Below, piece after piece: positions 43,677 to 53,212 of a stretch of DNA of 64,000 bases; the stretch's first letter is position 1, and every line of letters starts with the position of its first letter. The position numbers and the translations under genes are program-made. Source of the DNA: JAIPAN01 sp040403555 (GTDB lineage: Bacteria > Bacteroidota > Bacteroidia > Sphingobacteriales > Sphingobacteriaceae); NCBI GenBank assembly GCA_040403555.1, contig JBBAKN010000003.1:248001-312000 (forward strand). Reading direction: 5' to 3'. Below the pieces are notes generated by a model. That model was not told the origin of the DNA. It saw only the letters and a program-made list of their open reading frames with translations, and did no database searches.

Positions 43677-44279
43677 ATGATTATTAAAAGCGCCGAATTT
43701 ATATGCAGCAATACCAGAACGGATAAATTACCGCCTCCGGTGCTCCCCGAATATGCTTTTATTGGTCGATCTAATGTGGGAAAATCATCGCTAATAAACA
43801 TGCTTTTACAACGCAAGGGTTTGGCCAAAACTTCTCAAACTCCGGGGAAAACACAATTAATAAACCACTTTAGAGTAAATGAAGATTGGTATCTGGTAGA
43901 TTTACCCGGCTATGGCTACGCCCGAACCTCAAAAGTAAACCGTGGCGAATGGGAGCGTTTTATACGCTATTATTTACGCCACAGAGAAAGCCTACAATGT
44001 GTGTTTGTATTGATTGATAGTCGAGTAGAGCCTCAAAAAAATGATACCGACTTTTGCAATTGGCTGGGCGAAACGGGCATTCCCTTCCTACTCATTTTTA
44101 CCAAGGCAGATAAGCAATCGGCAGTAAAAACGGATCAAACCGTTGCCAAGTTTCGTAAGGAATTACTAAAATCTTTCGAAGAAGTACCTAAAATTTTCAT
44201 TACTTCTGCCGAAAATGCTTTAGGAAGAGAGGCCGTATTAGGCTCCATCAGCGAACTGAACCAAGCCTTCGTTTTATGA
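43677..44279 (+). CDS. engB: Ribosome biogenesis GTPase EngB (YihA/YsxC)
   Basis: 200 residues, a single TRAFAC GTPase domain for 50S subunit assembly. G1 GRSNVGKSS at 30-38, G2 region TSQTPGKTQLINHF, G3 DLPGYG, G4 FTKADK and G5 TSAENALG. Length matches the family. The prenyltransferase gene overlaps its last 4 bases (ATGA overlap), so the two are translationally coupled. Confidence 0.96.
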   Translation: MIIKSAEFICSNTRTDKLPPPVLPEYAFIGRSNVGKSSLINMLLQRKGLAKTSQTPGKTQLINHFRVNEDWYLVDLPGYGYARTSKVNRGEWERFIRYYLRHRESLQCVFVLIDSRVEPQKNDTDFCNWLGETGIPFLLIFTKADKQSAVKTDQTVAKFRKELLKSFEEVPKIFITSAENALGREAVLGSISELNQAFVL

Positions 44280-45136
44280 GAAAATACGTTTCATTAGTGC
44301 TTTTTGCTCATACTATTTTTGCGTTACCGTTTGCTTGCATTGGTTTCTTTTTGGCATTAAATACCACCTCCTACAATTTCAGTTGGCTATCGTTTGTGCT
44401 CATGCTGGCCTGCATGGTTTTTGCCCGAAATGCGGCTATGGCTTTTAATCGCTATTTAGATCGTTCTATAGATGCCAAAAATCCACGGACTGCTACCAGA
44501 GATATTCCAGCCGGCAGAATAAAACCACGTGAAGCACTTTTATTCACGGTGCTCAACTCGGCATTATTTATGACTAGCACCTATTTTATAAACCCACTGT
44601 GTTTGGCTTTGAGCCCCGTTGCACTTCTGGTAGTTTTAGGGTATAGTTATACCAAACGTTTTACCCCCCTATGCCATTTGGTATTAGGCTTGGGCTTAGC
44701 CTTAGCACCTATGGGCGCTTATTTGGTAATTACAGGAGCTTTCGCTTGGACACCGGTTTTCTTTTCGATAGCAGTGTTGTGTTGGGTAAGCGGATTCGAT
44801 ATTATTTATGCCTTGCAAGACGAAGCTTTTGATAAACAAGAAAACTTATTTTCTATACCAGCCTGGCTAGGTGCTAAAAAGGCCCTCCGAGTATCTAAAA
44901 TTTTGCACGTATTGGCCCTTTTTTGGCTCATTATGCCGCTTTTTTACACTACACTAAGCTGGTTTTACTTTCTTGGACTTCTCTTCTTTGCCATGCTGCT
45001 TGTTTATCAGCACAGTTTGGTAAAACCCAACGATTTAAGCAAAGTAGACCGAGCTTTTCAAACAACCAATGGCATTGCTTCGGTTATTTTTGCCCTTTGC
45101 TATTTTTTAGATGTGTTGCTTAGAAGCCCTTTATAA
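44276..45136 (+). CDS. UbiA family prenyltransferase
   Basis: 286 residues with about nine membrane helices. First Asp-rich motif NRYLDRSIDAKNPRTATRD (residues ~62-80), second YALQDEAFDKQ near 180-190. These bind Mg2+-prenyl diphosphate. It resembles 4-hydroxybenzoate polyprenyltransferase, but Bacteroidota use menaquinone, so the aromatic acceptor may differ. It starts inside the engB stop (ATGA) and is followed by pepF after 6 bases. Confidence 0.88.
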   Translation: MRKYVSLVLFAHTIFALPFACIGFFLALNTTSYNFSWLSFVLMLACMVFARNAAMAFNRYLDRSIDAKNPRTATRDIPAGRIKPREALLFTVLNSALFMTSTYFINPLCLALSPVALLVVLGYSYTKRFTPLCHLVLGLGLALAPMGAYLVITGAFAWTPVFFSIAVLCWVSGFDIIYALQDEAFDKQENLFSIPAWLGAKKALRVSKILHVLALFWLIMPLFYTTLSWFYFLGLLFFAMLLVYQHSLVKPNDLSKVDRAFQTTNGIASVIFALCYFLDVLLRSPL

Positions 45137-45142
45137 GATTTT

Positions 45143-46873
45143 ATGAAAGATTTGGTGATAAAGAAAAAGGAAAGAACGTATTTAAAAGGCGTTTTCGAAA
45201 TTACGTGGGAGAACCTTTCCCCTATTTTTGACGAATTGGCTAAACGCAGCATTGGCTCGGCCGCCGAGTTGGAGCAATGGCTTCGCGACCGAAGTGAAAT
45301 AGATGCCTTACTAGAAGAAGATTTCGCTTGGCGTTATATCCGCATGACCTGCAATACTGCCGACGAAGCTTTATTAAATTCCTTTCAATATTTCGCTACC
45401 GAAATAGAACCTAAAGTAGCTGCCCTAAACGATCAATTGAATCGTAAGTTTATAGAGAGCCCTTTTCTAAATCAACTGGATCAAACAAAATATGCCATAT
45501 TAATTCGTGGTACCAAACAAGCCTTAGAACTTTTTAGAGAAGAAAACATTCCGCTGCAAACCACCATTCAGGTAGAGCAGCAAAAATACCAAGGCATTAC
45601 TGGCGCCATGTCGGTAACATTAAATGGGCAAGAATATACGCTAGAACAAGTAGCTACTTTTTTAAAAGACACCAACCGAGAAACTAGAAAAAATGCCTGG
45701 CAGGCCATTAGCAACAGACGTTTAGTAGAAAAAGATACGCTAAACGACTTATTCAATACCTTACGAGCACTACGACACCAGGTGGCTCAAAATGCCAATT
45801 TCGATAATTTTAGAGATTATATGTTTGCAGCCTTAGGGCGCTTTGATTATACACCCGAAGACTGTTTTCAGTTTCACGAAGCCATTGAAAAAACTGTGGT
45901 ACCCGTTTTAGCAAAACACGCCGCTGCCCGAAAAAAAGCTTTAAACTTGCCAACTTTAGAACCTTGGGATATGGAAGTAGACACCTCGGGTAAGACTGCC
46001 TTAAAACCATTTAAAAATGGTGCCGAATTAATCGAAAAATCTATTGCCTGTTTCGGAAAATTAGACCCTTTTTTGGGCGAACGTTTACAGGCCATGAAAG
46101 CCAATGGTTTATTTGATGTAGAGAGCCGGAAAGGCAAAGCCCCTGGTGGTTACAATTACCCATTAGCAGAAACCGGTGCCCCCTTTATTTTCATGAATTC
46201 GGCAGGTTCTTTTAGAGACTTAACCACCATGGTACACGAAGGAGGTCACGCCATTCACACCTTTGTTACCGCCGATTTAGAGTTAAACGATTTCAAACAT
46301 TGCCCATCGGAAGTAGCCGAATTGGCCTCTATGAGTATGGAATTAATTTCTATGGATCATTGGGATGAATTTTTTACCAATGCCGAAGAACTAAACCGTG
46401 CCAAGCAAGAACAATTAAAAGATGTTTTAAAAACCTTGCCTTGGGTTGCGGTAGTCGATCAATTTCAGCATTGGATATATACCCACCCCGATCATAGCAC
46501 CGAAGAACGCTGTGCCGCTTGGAAAAATACATTTGAAAAATTTGGTGCCAACTTTATTGATTGGACAAATCACCAAGAGGCCGAACTAAATTTATGGCAA
46601 AAACAATTACACATTTTTGAAGTACCTTTCTATTATATAGAATACGGAATGGCCCAATTAGGCGCTATTGCCGTTTGGAAAAACTACAAAGAAAACCCTA
46701 AAAAAGGCCTAGATCAGTATTTGGATGCCTTAAAACTTGGCTACACCAAGACCATTCGCGAAATTTATGAAACAGCAGGTATTAAATTTGATTTTAGCGC
46801 TGCCTACATTCAAGAATTGGTAAGCTTTGTGCAACAAGAATTAGAAATTTTACAACAAGATTTTAAAAGATGA
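45143..46873 (+). CDS. pepF: M3 family oligoendopeptidase F-type
   Basis: 576 residues, zinc metallopeptidase. The active site HEGGHAIHTF has H365, E366 and H369, with a downstream zinc-binding Glu in EVAELASMSMELIS (about 392-405). The N-terminal helical domain, ~residues 1-230, covers the substrate channel. PepF cleaves short peptides in the cytoplasm; no signal peptide is present. The sulfatase gene overlaps its stop by 4 bases. Confidence 0.92.
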   Translation: MKDLVIKKKERTYLKGVFEITWENLSPIFDELAKRSIGSAAELEQWLRDRSEIDALLEEDFAWRYIRMTCNTADEALLNSFQYFATEIEPKVAALNDQLNRKFIESPFLNQLDQTKYAILIRGTKQALELFREENIPLQTTIQVEQQKYQGITGAMSVTLNGQEYTLEQVATFLKDTNRETRKNAWQAISNRRLVEKDTLNDLFNTLRALRHQVAQNANFDNFRDYMFAALGRFDYTPEDCFQFHEAIEKTVVPVLAKHAAARKKALNLPTLEPWDMEVDTSGKTALKPFKNGAELIEKSIACFGKLDPFLGERLQAMKANGLFDVESRKGKAPGGYNYPLAETGAPFIFMNSAGSFRDLTTMVHEGGHAIHTFVTADLELNDFKHCPSEVAELASMSMELISMDHWDEFFTNAEELNRAKQEQLKDVLKTLPWVAVVDQFQHWIYTHPDHSTEERCAAWKNTFEKFGANFIDWTNHQEAELNLWQKQLHIFEVPFYYIEYGMAQLGAIAVWKNYKENPKKGLDQYLDALKLGYTKTIREIYETAGIKFDFSAAYIQELVSFVQQELEILQQDFKR

Positions 46874-48792
46874 TTTTCTTTATAAATAAAGCCTTTAAAG
46901 AACAATTTTATCCGGTGAAACTCGTAGTGGTGCTTAGTATTGGCATTTCTACTCTCACCCGAATAGCGCTCTTACTTAAATCTGGTAGTGGCTTCGATTG
47001 GAGCGCTGTAAATCTGCTTGGAGTATTTAGCATTGGCTTATTTTATGATTTAGCCATGTTGAGCTATTTCATTATTCCTTTAGTTTTGTATTGCTGGCTA
47101 TTACCCAGCAAATGGTATGCAAAATCGGGCCATCGTTTTGTGCTGTATGGCTACCTTTTACTCATGGTATTTCTCGGCATTTTCAATGCCGTATCCGAAT
47201 GGTTTTTTTGGGATGAATTTTCTACCCGATACAACTTTATTGCTGTTAATTATTTGGTATATACCACCGAGGTGGTAGGAAATATTTGGCAATCATACCC
47301 AATAGGTAAATTACTCATAGCTATTCTACTTATTTCTGTGGGCGTATTGTGGAAAAAAAGGTCTTCCGTAAAGCAATCCATGCAAGCAAGCCTCCGTTTT
47401 GGCAAAAGAACAGCCATCGCTATTCCGCTGCTACTATTACCGCTACTTACTTACTTTTTGGTGAGCAATAAGGGTAAAAAATTTAGCGAAAACGAATATG
47501 CCAACGAGTTAGCCGGCAACGGATTGTTCGATTTTGGCTCGGCCTTTTGGAACAACGAATTAGATTATGCCAGTTTTTACCAAACCTTGCCTCAAAACGA
47601 AGTGGTAAGCATTTTACGCAAGTCTTTGCAAGAAAAAAATAGCAAATTTATCAACAACAGCGTAGGCATAGAACGAGAAATTAGCCACCAAGAACCAGAG
47701 AAGAAACTCAACGTGGTACTCATTAGTGTAGAAAGTTTAAGCGCTAGTTTCTTGGCACATTTTGGCAATACTCAAGGCATTACACCACAGTTAGATAGTT
47801 TAGCCGACCAAGGCATTTTATTTACGCAACTTTATGCTTCGGGTACCAGAACGGTACGGGGTTTAGAATCACTTTCTCTAGCTATTCCACCAACGCCAGG
47901 ACAATCTATAGTTAAGCGGCCTAATAACGAAGGATTATTTTCTTTAGGCAGTGTATTTGAAAGTAAAGGCTACCGCACACAATTTATTTATGGCGGATAT
48001 AGTTATTTCGATAACATGGGGTATTTCTTTGCCAACAATGGCTACCAAACTATCGATCGCGATGCCATTAACCCGAAAGATATACACTACGAAAATATAT
48101 GGGGCGTAGCCGATGAAGATTTGTTTACGCTTTCGTTAAAAGAGTTAGACAAAAACTATCAAGATAAAAAACCATTTTTTAGCCACATTATGACGGTTTC
48201 GAATCACCGTCCCTATACCTATCCTGAAGGCCGTATCGATATTCCATCGCATAGCGGACGGGAGGGTGCCGTAAAATATACCGATTACGCCATTGGTCGG
48301 TTTATTAAAGAAGCCCAACAAAAGCCTTGGTTTAAGCAAACCATTTTTGTGATTGTGGCCGACCATTGTGCATCAAGCGCCGGAAAAGTGGAATTGCCAG
48401 TAGATAAATACCACATACCGATGATTATTTATGCACCGGGCATTGTAAAACCGCAACGTTTTGATAGGCTTACTGCTCAAATTGATATTGCCCCTACTAT
48501 TTTAGGCATGCTGAATTTCAAGTACCGAAGCAAATTTTTCGGCTACGATATTTTTCGTTTAGAAGAAGGCAGAGAACGTGTCTTTATTAGCACCTATCAG
48601 AGTTTAGGTTTCATCAAAAACAAGCAATTGTATATTTTGCAGCCCAACAAAAAGCTGAATGCTTTTGCGCCAAATTTCGAAACCAGCGATACCGAACCAA
48701 TTGCCATTAACCCAGTCCTACGTAAAGAAGCTATTTCATATTACCAACAAGCCTCTTATCTTTATCAAAATCACTTATATTTTAAAAACTAA
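46870..48792 (+). CDS. LTA-synthase-like membrane sulfatase-fold protein
   Basis: 640 residues. N-terminal half: five membrane helices (about 20-38, 50-78, 90-110, 145-162 and 180-200). C-terminal extracytoplasmic alkaline-phosphatase/sulfatase domain starts at 280 (LNVVLISVESLS, Glu as metal ligand); a candidate nucleophile Thr is T326 or T328 in SGTRTVRGLES, and VADHCASSAGK near 497 holds further ligands. LtaS-type enzymes transfer phosphoglycerol or phosphoethanolamine. Gram-negatives do not make lipoteichoic acid, so a glycan or lipid phosphotransferase is more likely here. Four-base overlap with pepF. Confidence 0.88.
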   Translation: MIFFINKAFKEQFYPVKLVVVLSIGISTLTRIALLLKSGSGFDWSAVNLLGVFSIGLFYDLAMLSYFIIPLVLYCWLLPSKWYAKSGHRFVLYGYLLLMVFLGIFNAVSEWFFWDEFSTRYNFIAVNYLVYTTEVVGNIWQSYPIGKLLIAILLISVGVLWKKRSSVKQSMQASLRFGKRTAIAIPLLLLPLLTYFLVSNKGKKFSENEYANELAGNGLFDFGSAFWNNELDYASFYQTLPQNEVVSILRKSLQEKNSKFINNSVGIEREISHQEPEKKLNVVLISVESLSASFLAHFGNTQGITPQLDSLADQGILFTQLYASGTRTVRGLESLSLAIPPTPGQSIVKRPNNEGLFSLGSVFESKGYRTQFIYGGYSYFDNMGYFFANNGYQTIDRDAINPKDIHYENIWGVADEDLFTLSLKELDKNYQDKKPFFSHIMTVSNHRPYTYPEGRIDIPSHSGREGAVKYTDYAIGRFIKEAQQKPWFKQTIFVIVADHCASSAGKVELPVDKYHIPMIIYAPGIVKPQRFDRLTAQIDIAPTILGMLNFKYRSKFFGYDIFRLEEGRERVFISTYQSLGFIKNKQLYILQPNKKLNAFAPNFETSDTEPIAINPVLRKEAISYYQQASYLYQNHLYFKN

Positions 48793-48797
48793 AAAAC

Positions 48798-50504
48798 ATG
48801 GCCAACTTCCTCAGAAAAAAAACCATTAGTGGCATATTAAAAGATCAAAAAGAAGGCTTTTCTGATGCTGAACACGAACAAAAAAACTTAAACAAAGTTT
48901 TAAAAGTACGTGATTTAACGGCCATGGGCATTGCAGCCGTAATTGGTGCAGGTATTTTTTCTACCATTGGCACCGCCGCCTTTAATGGTGGGCCCGGCGT
49001 TTCTATTTTATTTGTTATTACGGCCGTAACCTGTGGCTTTTCTGCTTTGTGTTATGCAGAATTTGCTTCAAGAGTGCCTGTTTCGGGCAGTGCCTACACC
49101 TATGCCTACGTAGCTTTTGGCGAATTAGTGGCTTGGATTATAGGCTGGGCCTTAATTCTAGAATATGCTATTGGTAATATTGTGGTGGCTATTTCTTGGA
49201 GTGGTTATTTCAATAACTTACTGCAGGGTATTGGCATACATTTGCCGGGCTGGCTTACCATGGATAGTACCACGGCTTTTGGTCGATTCCAAGAAGCAGA
49301 AGCTGCCATGGCTGCTGGTAAACTAGTAAATAACAACTTAGCTGACGCTTATCAAGCCTGGACCACCGCACCTATGATTGGCGACTTTAAAGTGTTTTTA
49401 AACATTCCGGCCATGCTCATTGTGGTATTGGTTACTTGGTTGGCCTATATAGGTATTAAAGAAAGTAAAAAGAGTACCAACTTTATGGTGGCACTAAAGG
49501 TTGCGGTTATAATTTTTGTTATTGGCATTGGCTTTTTTTATGTAGATACCCACAATTGGGTACCATTTTTACCCAACGGATTTAGCGGTGTATTGCGTGG
49601 CGTATCGGCAGTATTTTATGCATATATAGGCTTCGACGCCATTTCTACTACAGCCGAAGAGTGTGAAAACCCACAACGAGATTTACCTAAGGGAATGATT
49701 TACTCCCTCATTATTTGTACCGTTTTATACATTTTAATTGCCTTGGTATTAACTGGTATGGTAAATTATTCGGAGTTAAAAGTTGACGATCCATTGGCTT
49801 TCGTATTTGAACGTATTAATAAACCATGGATTAGTTATATCATTTCGGTAAGTGCCGTTATTGCCACTACCAGTGTATTATTGGTATTCCAATTGGGCCA
49901 ACCACGTATTTGGATGAGCATGAGTCGCGATGGTTTATTACCTAAATCCTTCAGTAAAATTCATAAGAAATACCAAACACCGGCTTTTGCAACTATTATT
50001 ACCGGCTTTTTAGTGGCCATACCGGCTTTATTTGTAGATAGTAGTTTGGTAACCGATTTAACCAGCATTGGTACCCTCTTCGCCTTTGTATTGGTTTGTG
50101 GTGGAGTGCTTTACTTACCTAAAGATGAGAATCCCACCCAAAAACGTTTCCGTATTCCCTATGTAAACGGCAAGTTCATTATCCCCATTATGGTTGTGGT
50201 GCTGGGTTGGTTTTTTCGAGATTTTATTGGCAATATGCTTAATTTCTCCGAAGGATGGGAAAGTTGGAAACACCACATTCCGTTCTATCTATTCCTCATT
50301 ATTTGCATAGGGTCAGCCATCTTAAGTTTCAAAAACAATTTCTCCATTATCCCGGTATTGGGCTTAATGAGCTGCTTTTATTTGATGACCGAAATTCCGG
50401 TGAAAAACTGGCTCGTGTTTAGTATTTGGCTTGTAGTTGGGTTAAGCATTTATTTCGGGTACAGCTACCGCAGAAGTAAGCTCAACCAACCAAACAATCA
50501 CTAA
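48798..50504 (+). CDS. APC superfamily amino acid permease
   Basis: 568 residues with about 13-14 membrane helices. First helix AAVIGAGIFSTIGTAAF (around 45-61) is the APC unwound substrate site; VSGSAYTYAYVAFGELVAWIIGW follows (start ~94), and FDAISTTAEECENPQRDLPKG near 280 is typical of the cationic amino acid transporter (CAT/YfnA) branch. A 40-residue loop after the third helix (TAFGRFQEAEAAMAAGK) is longer than usual. It is the last gene of the rightward run and ends in a strong hairpin shared with kup. Confidence 0.9.
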   Translation: MANFLRKKTISGILKDQKEGFSDAEHEQKNLNKVLKVRDLTAMGIAAVIGAGIFSTIGTAAFNGGPGVSILFVITAVTCGFSALCYAEFASRVPVSGSAYTYAYVAFGELVAWIIGWALILEYAIGNIVVAISWSGYFNNLLQGIGIHLPGWLTMDSTTAFGRFQEAEAAMAAGKLVNNNLADAYQAWTTAPMIGDFKVFLNIPAMLIVVLVTWLAYIGIKESKKSTNFMVALKVAVIIFVIGIGFFYVDTHNWVPFLPNGFSGVLRGVSAVFYAYIGFDAISTTAEECENPQRDLPKGMIYSLIICTVLYILIALVLTGMVNYSELKVDDPLAFVFERINKPWISYIISVSAVIATTSVLLVFQLGQPRIWMSMSRDGLLPKSFSKIHKKYQTPAFATIITGFLVAIPALFVDSSLVTDLTSIGTLFAFVLVCGGVLYLPKDENPTQKRFRIPYVNGKFIIPIMVVVLGWFFRDFIGNMLNFSEGWESWKHHIPFYLFLIICIGSAILSFKNNFSIIPVLGLMSCFYLMTEIPVKNWLVFSIWLVVGLSIYFGYSYRRSKLNQPNNH

Positions 50505-50537
50505 AAAAAGCCCCGATTAGTTTCGGGGCTTTTTTTT
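50503..50537. terminator. Bidirectional terminator between the permease and kup
   Basis: AAAAAAAGCCCCGA pairs with TCGGGGCTTTTTTT around the loop TTAGTT, symmetric with A and T runs on both sides. It overlaps the permease stop codon and the kup stop codon. Confidence 0.93.
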
Positions 50538-52473
50538 ACTTAATTCTGTTTAAGATGATATTTTCTGGGACCGAGACCATGAGCGGTACCCGTTCTATTT
50601 TCACGAAGCTAGAATCGAGACCAAAGCCTTTTTCTTCAGATAAACTTAGTTTATGCAGAATGAAATAATAGTTCATAATGAAACGCTCCAAGAAGGGCAA
50701 TTTGTTTGAACGAGAGAGGACCTTTTCCAATAACACAAACCGGAAATCGCCCACAATATGATTTTTATTTAAAGAAGGGTGTTTACTGGTAATATCTACT
50801 TCTTTATTCTTAACTAAATCTTCTACCACCTTACGGAACAACACATTGATGCGTTGCTCTACCCTAAAGCCAAGCTTAAAATCGATACGGATTAATTTAC
50901 CCGGAATTAAGAAATCTACCTTATAATCGTTGGTATAAGGCTCATCCATAACATCTACGTGTACCAACCAATATACATCGGCACGTTTTGGTTGCTTTTG
51001 TAAAATGGAGTACATGATTTTCAGCTCTATTTCTGAGCGGAAATTTGCACTGGTTAAATACACCAATTGCGAAGCTAGTTTTGGAACGGTTTCGTCTTCG
51101 CTTAAATCTTTAATAATTGGATAGTACTCTTCAATATCAACAAATTTTACAAATCTGTTTTTAATTTTTCGGGCAGAAGACCAGGCCCACATCACCGAAA
51201 ACAGTATAGAGCCCAAGAGAATGGTAAACCAACCACCATGCATTATTTTTGCCATATTACCTGCGAAAAACGTTAACTCAATAATCAGGTATATGGTTAA
51301 AAAAATGACAATCAGATAGGTTGGTACTTTTTTTCTACGCAGATAAACGCTCAAGAGAATAGTAGTCATGAGCATGGCTAATGTAATAGAAAGGCCATAT
51401 GCTGCTTCCATTTTGGTTGACTCTTGGAAAATAAATACCACAACTAAACAGCCCAACCACAATAACCAATTAATAGAAGGTACATATAATTGGCCTTTCT
51501 GATTACTAGGATAGTTGATTCTAACTTTTGGCCATAAGTTTAAGCGAACTGCCTCGGCAATAAGGGTAAAAGAGCCCGAAATTAATGCCTGACTAGCAAT
51601 AATTGCAGCAAGCGTGGCGATAGCAATGCCTGGTATTAAAAACCAAGAAGGCATAATTTGAAAGAACGGATTATCGCCATTTAAGGTAGAACCTTGGTGT
51701 TGTAAAAGCCATACACCCTGGCCCATGTAGTTTAAAAGCAAACAAATTTTTACGTAAATCCAGCTGATCTGAATATTGGATCTGCCACAATGCCCCAAAT
51801 CTGAGTACAAGGCTTCGGCCCCAGTGGTACACAGAAATACGGCCCCTAAAATTAAAAAGGCACTTGGGGATGAAATCAATATTTTATAGGCATAATATGG
51901 ATTAATTGACTGTAAAATTGCAGGATATTGAAATACAAATAAGGTACCCAATACCGCCATCATACCAAACCAAATAAACATAATAGGCCCAAATGCTTTA
52001 CCCACTAAAGAGGTTCCGAATTGCTGAATGATAAACAAAATGGTAAGAATAGCAATAACTATAGGCACAGTGGGCAAACCTGGATTCACGATAATTAACC
52101 CTTCAATGGCTGAAGAAACCGTAAATGGTGGGGTAATAATGCCGTCGGCTAAAAGCGCACAGCCACCAATCATAGCCGGAATAATAAGCCATTTAGCTTT
52201 TCTTTTTACCAAAGAATATAAAGAGAAAATTCCACCCTCTCCCTTATTATCTGCCCGAAGCGTAATAAGTACATACTTAATAGTAGTTTGTAAGGTTAGC
52301 GTCCAAAAAATACACGATAAACCGCCCAGGATTAAATCAGTAGTGATGATACTATCACCTACAATGGCTTTAAATACATAAAGTGGCGACGTACCAATAT
52401 CGCCATAAATAATACCTAAACTGATTAATAAGCCAGCTGCAGACAGCTTTTGTAGATTTTTATGATTGCTCAC
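50536..52473 (-). CDS. kup: KUP-type potassium uptake transporter
   Basis: 645 residues. Opens with GLLISLGIIYGDIGTSPLYVFKAI (residues 14-37; the Asp-Gly segment is diagnostic), then DNKGEGGIFSLYSLV near 75, ALLADGIITPPFTVSSAIEG near 104, and TGAEALYSDLGHCG near 216. Twelve helices are followed by a ~200-residue cytoplasmic domain. It imports K+ with H+. Start codon GTG at 52473 fits the family start (SNHKNLQKLSAAG). A complete Bacteroidota promoter lies upstream. Confidence 0.94.
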   Translation of the reverse strand: MSNHKNLQKLSAAGLLISLGIIYGDIGTSPLYVFKAIVGDSIITTDLILGGLSCIFWTLTLQTTIKYVLITLRADNKGEGGIFSLYSLVKRKAKWLIIPAMIGGCALLADGIITPPFTVSSAIEGLIIVNPGLPTVPIVIAILTILFIIQQFGTSLVGKAFGPIMFIWFGMMAVLGTLFVFQYPAILQSINPYYAYKILISSPSAFLILGAVFLCTTGAEALYSDLGHCGRSNIQISWIYVKICLLLNYMGQGVWLLQHQGSTLNGDNPFFQIMPSWFLIPGIAIATLAAIIASQALISGSFTLIAEAVRLNLWPKVRINYPSNQKGQLYVPSINWLLWLGCLVVVFIFQESTKMEAAYGLSITLAMLMTTILLSVYLRRKKVPTYLIVIFLTIYLIIELTFFAGNMAKIMHGGWFTILLGSILFSVMWAWSSARKIKNRFVKFVDIEEYYPIIKDLSEDETVPKLASQLVYLTSANFRSEIELKIMYSILQKQPKRADVYWLVHVDVMDEPYTNDYKVDFLIPGKLIRIDFKLGFRVEQRINVLFRKVVEDLVKNKEVDITSKHPSLNKNHIVGDFRFVLLEKVLSRSNKLPFLERFIMNYYFILHKLSLSEEKGFGLDSSFVKIERVPLMVSVPENIILNRIK

Positions 52474-52491
52474 TTATTTTAAATTAACGAA

Positions 52492-52522
52492 CAAAAGTAA
52501 ACCAACATTTCCGATTTACAAA
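52492..52522 (-). promoter_or_regulatory. Bacteroidota promoter of kup (TTTG-N19-TACTTTTG)
   Basis: Minus strand: TTTG at 52519-52522, 19 bases, then TACTTTTG at 52492-52499. Both elements and the spacing fit the Bacteroidota -33/-7 consensus. The GTG start lies 18 bases downstream of the box. Confidence 0.65.
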
Positions 52523-52654
52523 CTAAAAGATTACATAGTTAAAATAACCCTAATTTGTATCATTTTCGTTAAATTATGTTAAAAAAATAAAAACTATAGT
52601 TTCATATATACAGAGCCTAGAAATTATATATATTTTTACACAAGGCTTAAACAT

Positions 52655-53197
52655 ATGGGTAAACTCTACAAAAAAACCGTACATATCCTTTTATTTGCTA
52701 CTCTATTTTTAGGGGGATTGCGTGTAAACGCCTATGTACATACTTTTGAGCCTATTTACAGAGCCGATAGTATTCGGGCAAGCGCTTCTAGAATTGGTGG
52801 AAAAATTACCGATACCCGCAAAGAAAAACCAGCTTTCTTAAAAACTAAGTTAAAAGTAAGCATGGTACCTTTTAAACCATCGCTATTAAAACCAATCGTC
52901 ACTACAGCTAACAAAGTTAACCTGCCGGATGGAAAGCTACTAAGCAATGTAAAAGTATATCCCAATCCCGTATCCGATCAGTTAAATGTAAACTATACCT
53001 TGAACAAAGAAGTAACCATGACCATTAAAATTATGGACTTTTTGGGCAATGAAGTAAGCACGCTCCTATCAAGAAAACTACCTGCAGGAGAGCAAAATGC
53101 GACTTTTAATATTGGTGATAGCCTAAATAGTGGTTTATACTTTATACGATTTATTGCCGGCAACGAAACCGTTATTAAACGTATTTCCATACAATAG
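52655..53197 (+). CDS. Small T9SS-sorted exported protein
   Basis: 180 residues. Signal peptide 1-26 (ending LRVNA). A Lys-rich 70-residue middle part without recognised fold (DTRKEKPAFLKTKLKVSM) is followed by a type A T9SS sorting domain of ~80 residues: VKVYPNPVSDQLNVNY, KIMDFLGNEVSTLL, LNSGLYFIRF and the terminal basic strand KRISIQ. A sorting domain normally hangs on a large cargo; here it is nearly half the protein. It may be a surface peptide, or a component rather than cargo. The FAH-family gene follows by 15 bases. Confidence 0.82.
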   Translation: MGKLYKKTVHILLFATLFLGGLRVNAYVHTFEPIYRADSIRASASRIGGKITDTRKEKPAFLKTKLKVSMVPFKPSLLKPIVTTANKVNLPDGKLLSNVKVYPNPVSDQLNVNYTLNKEVTMTIKIMDFLGNEVSTLLSRKLPAGEQNATFNIGDSLNSGLYFIRFIAGNETVIKRISIQ

Positions 53198-53212
53198 CCC
53201 AACAAGCAGCAA

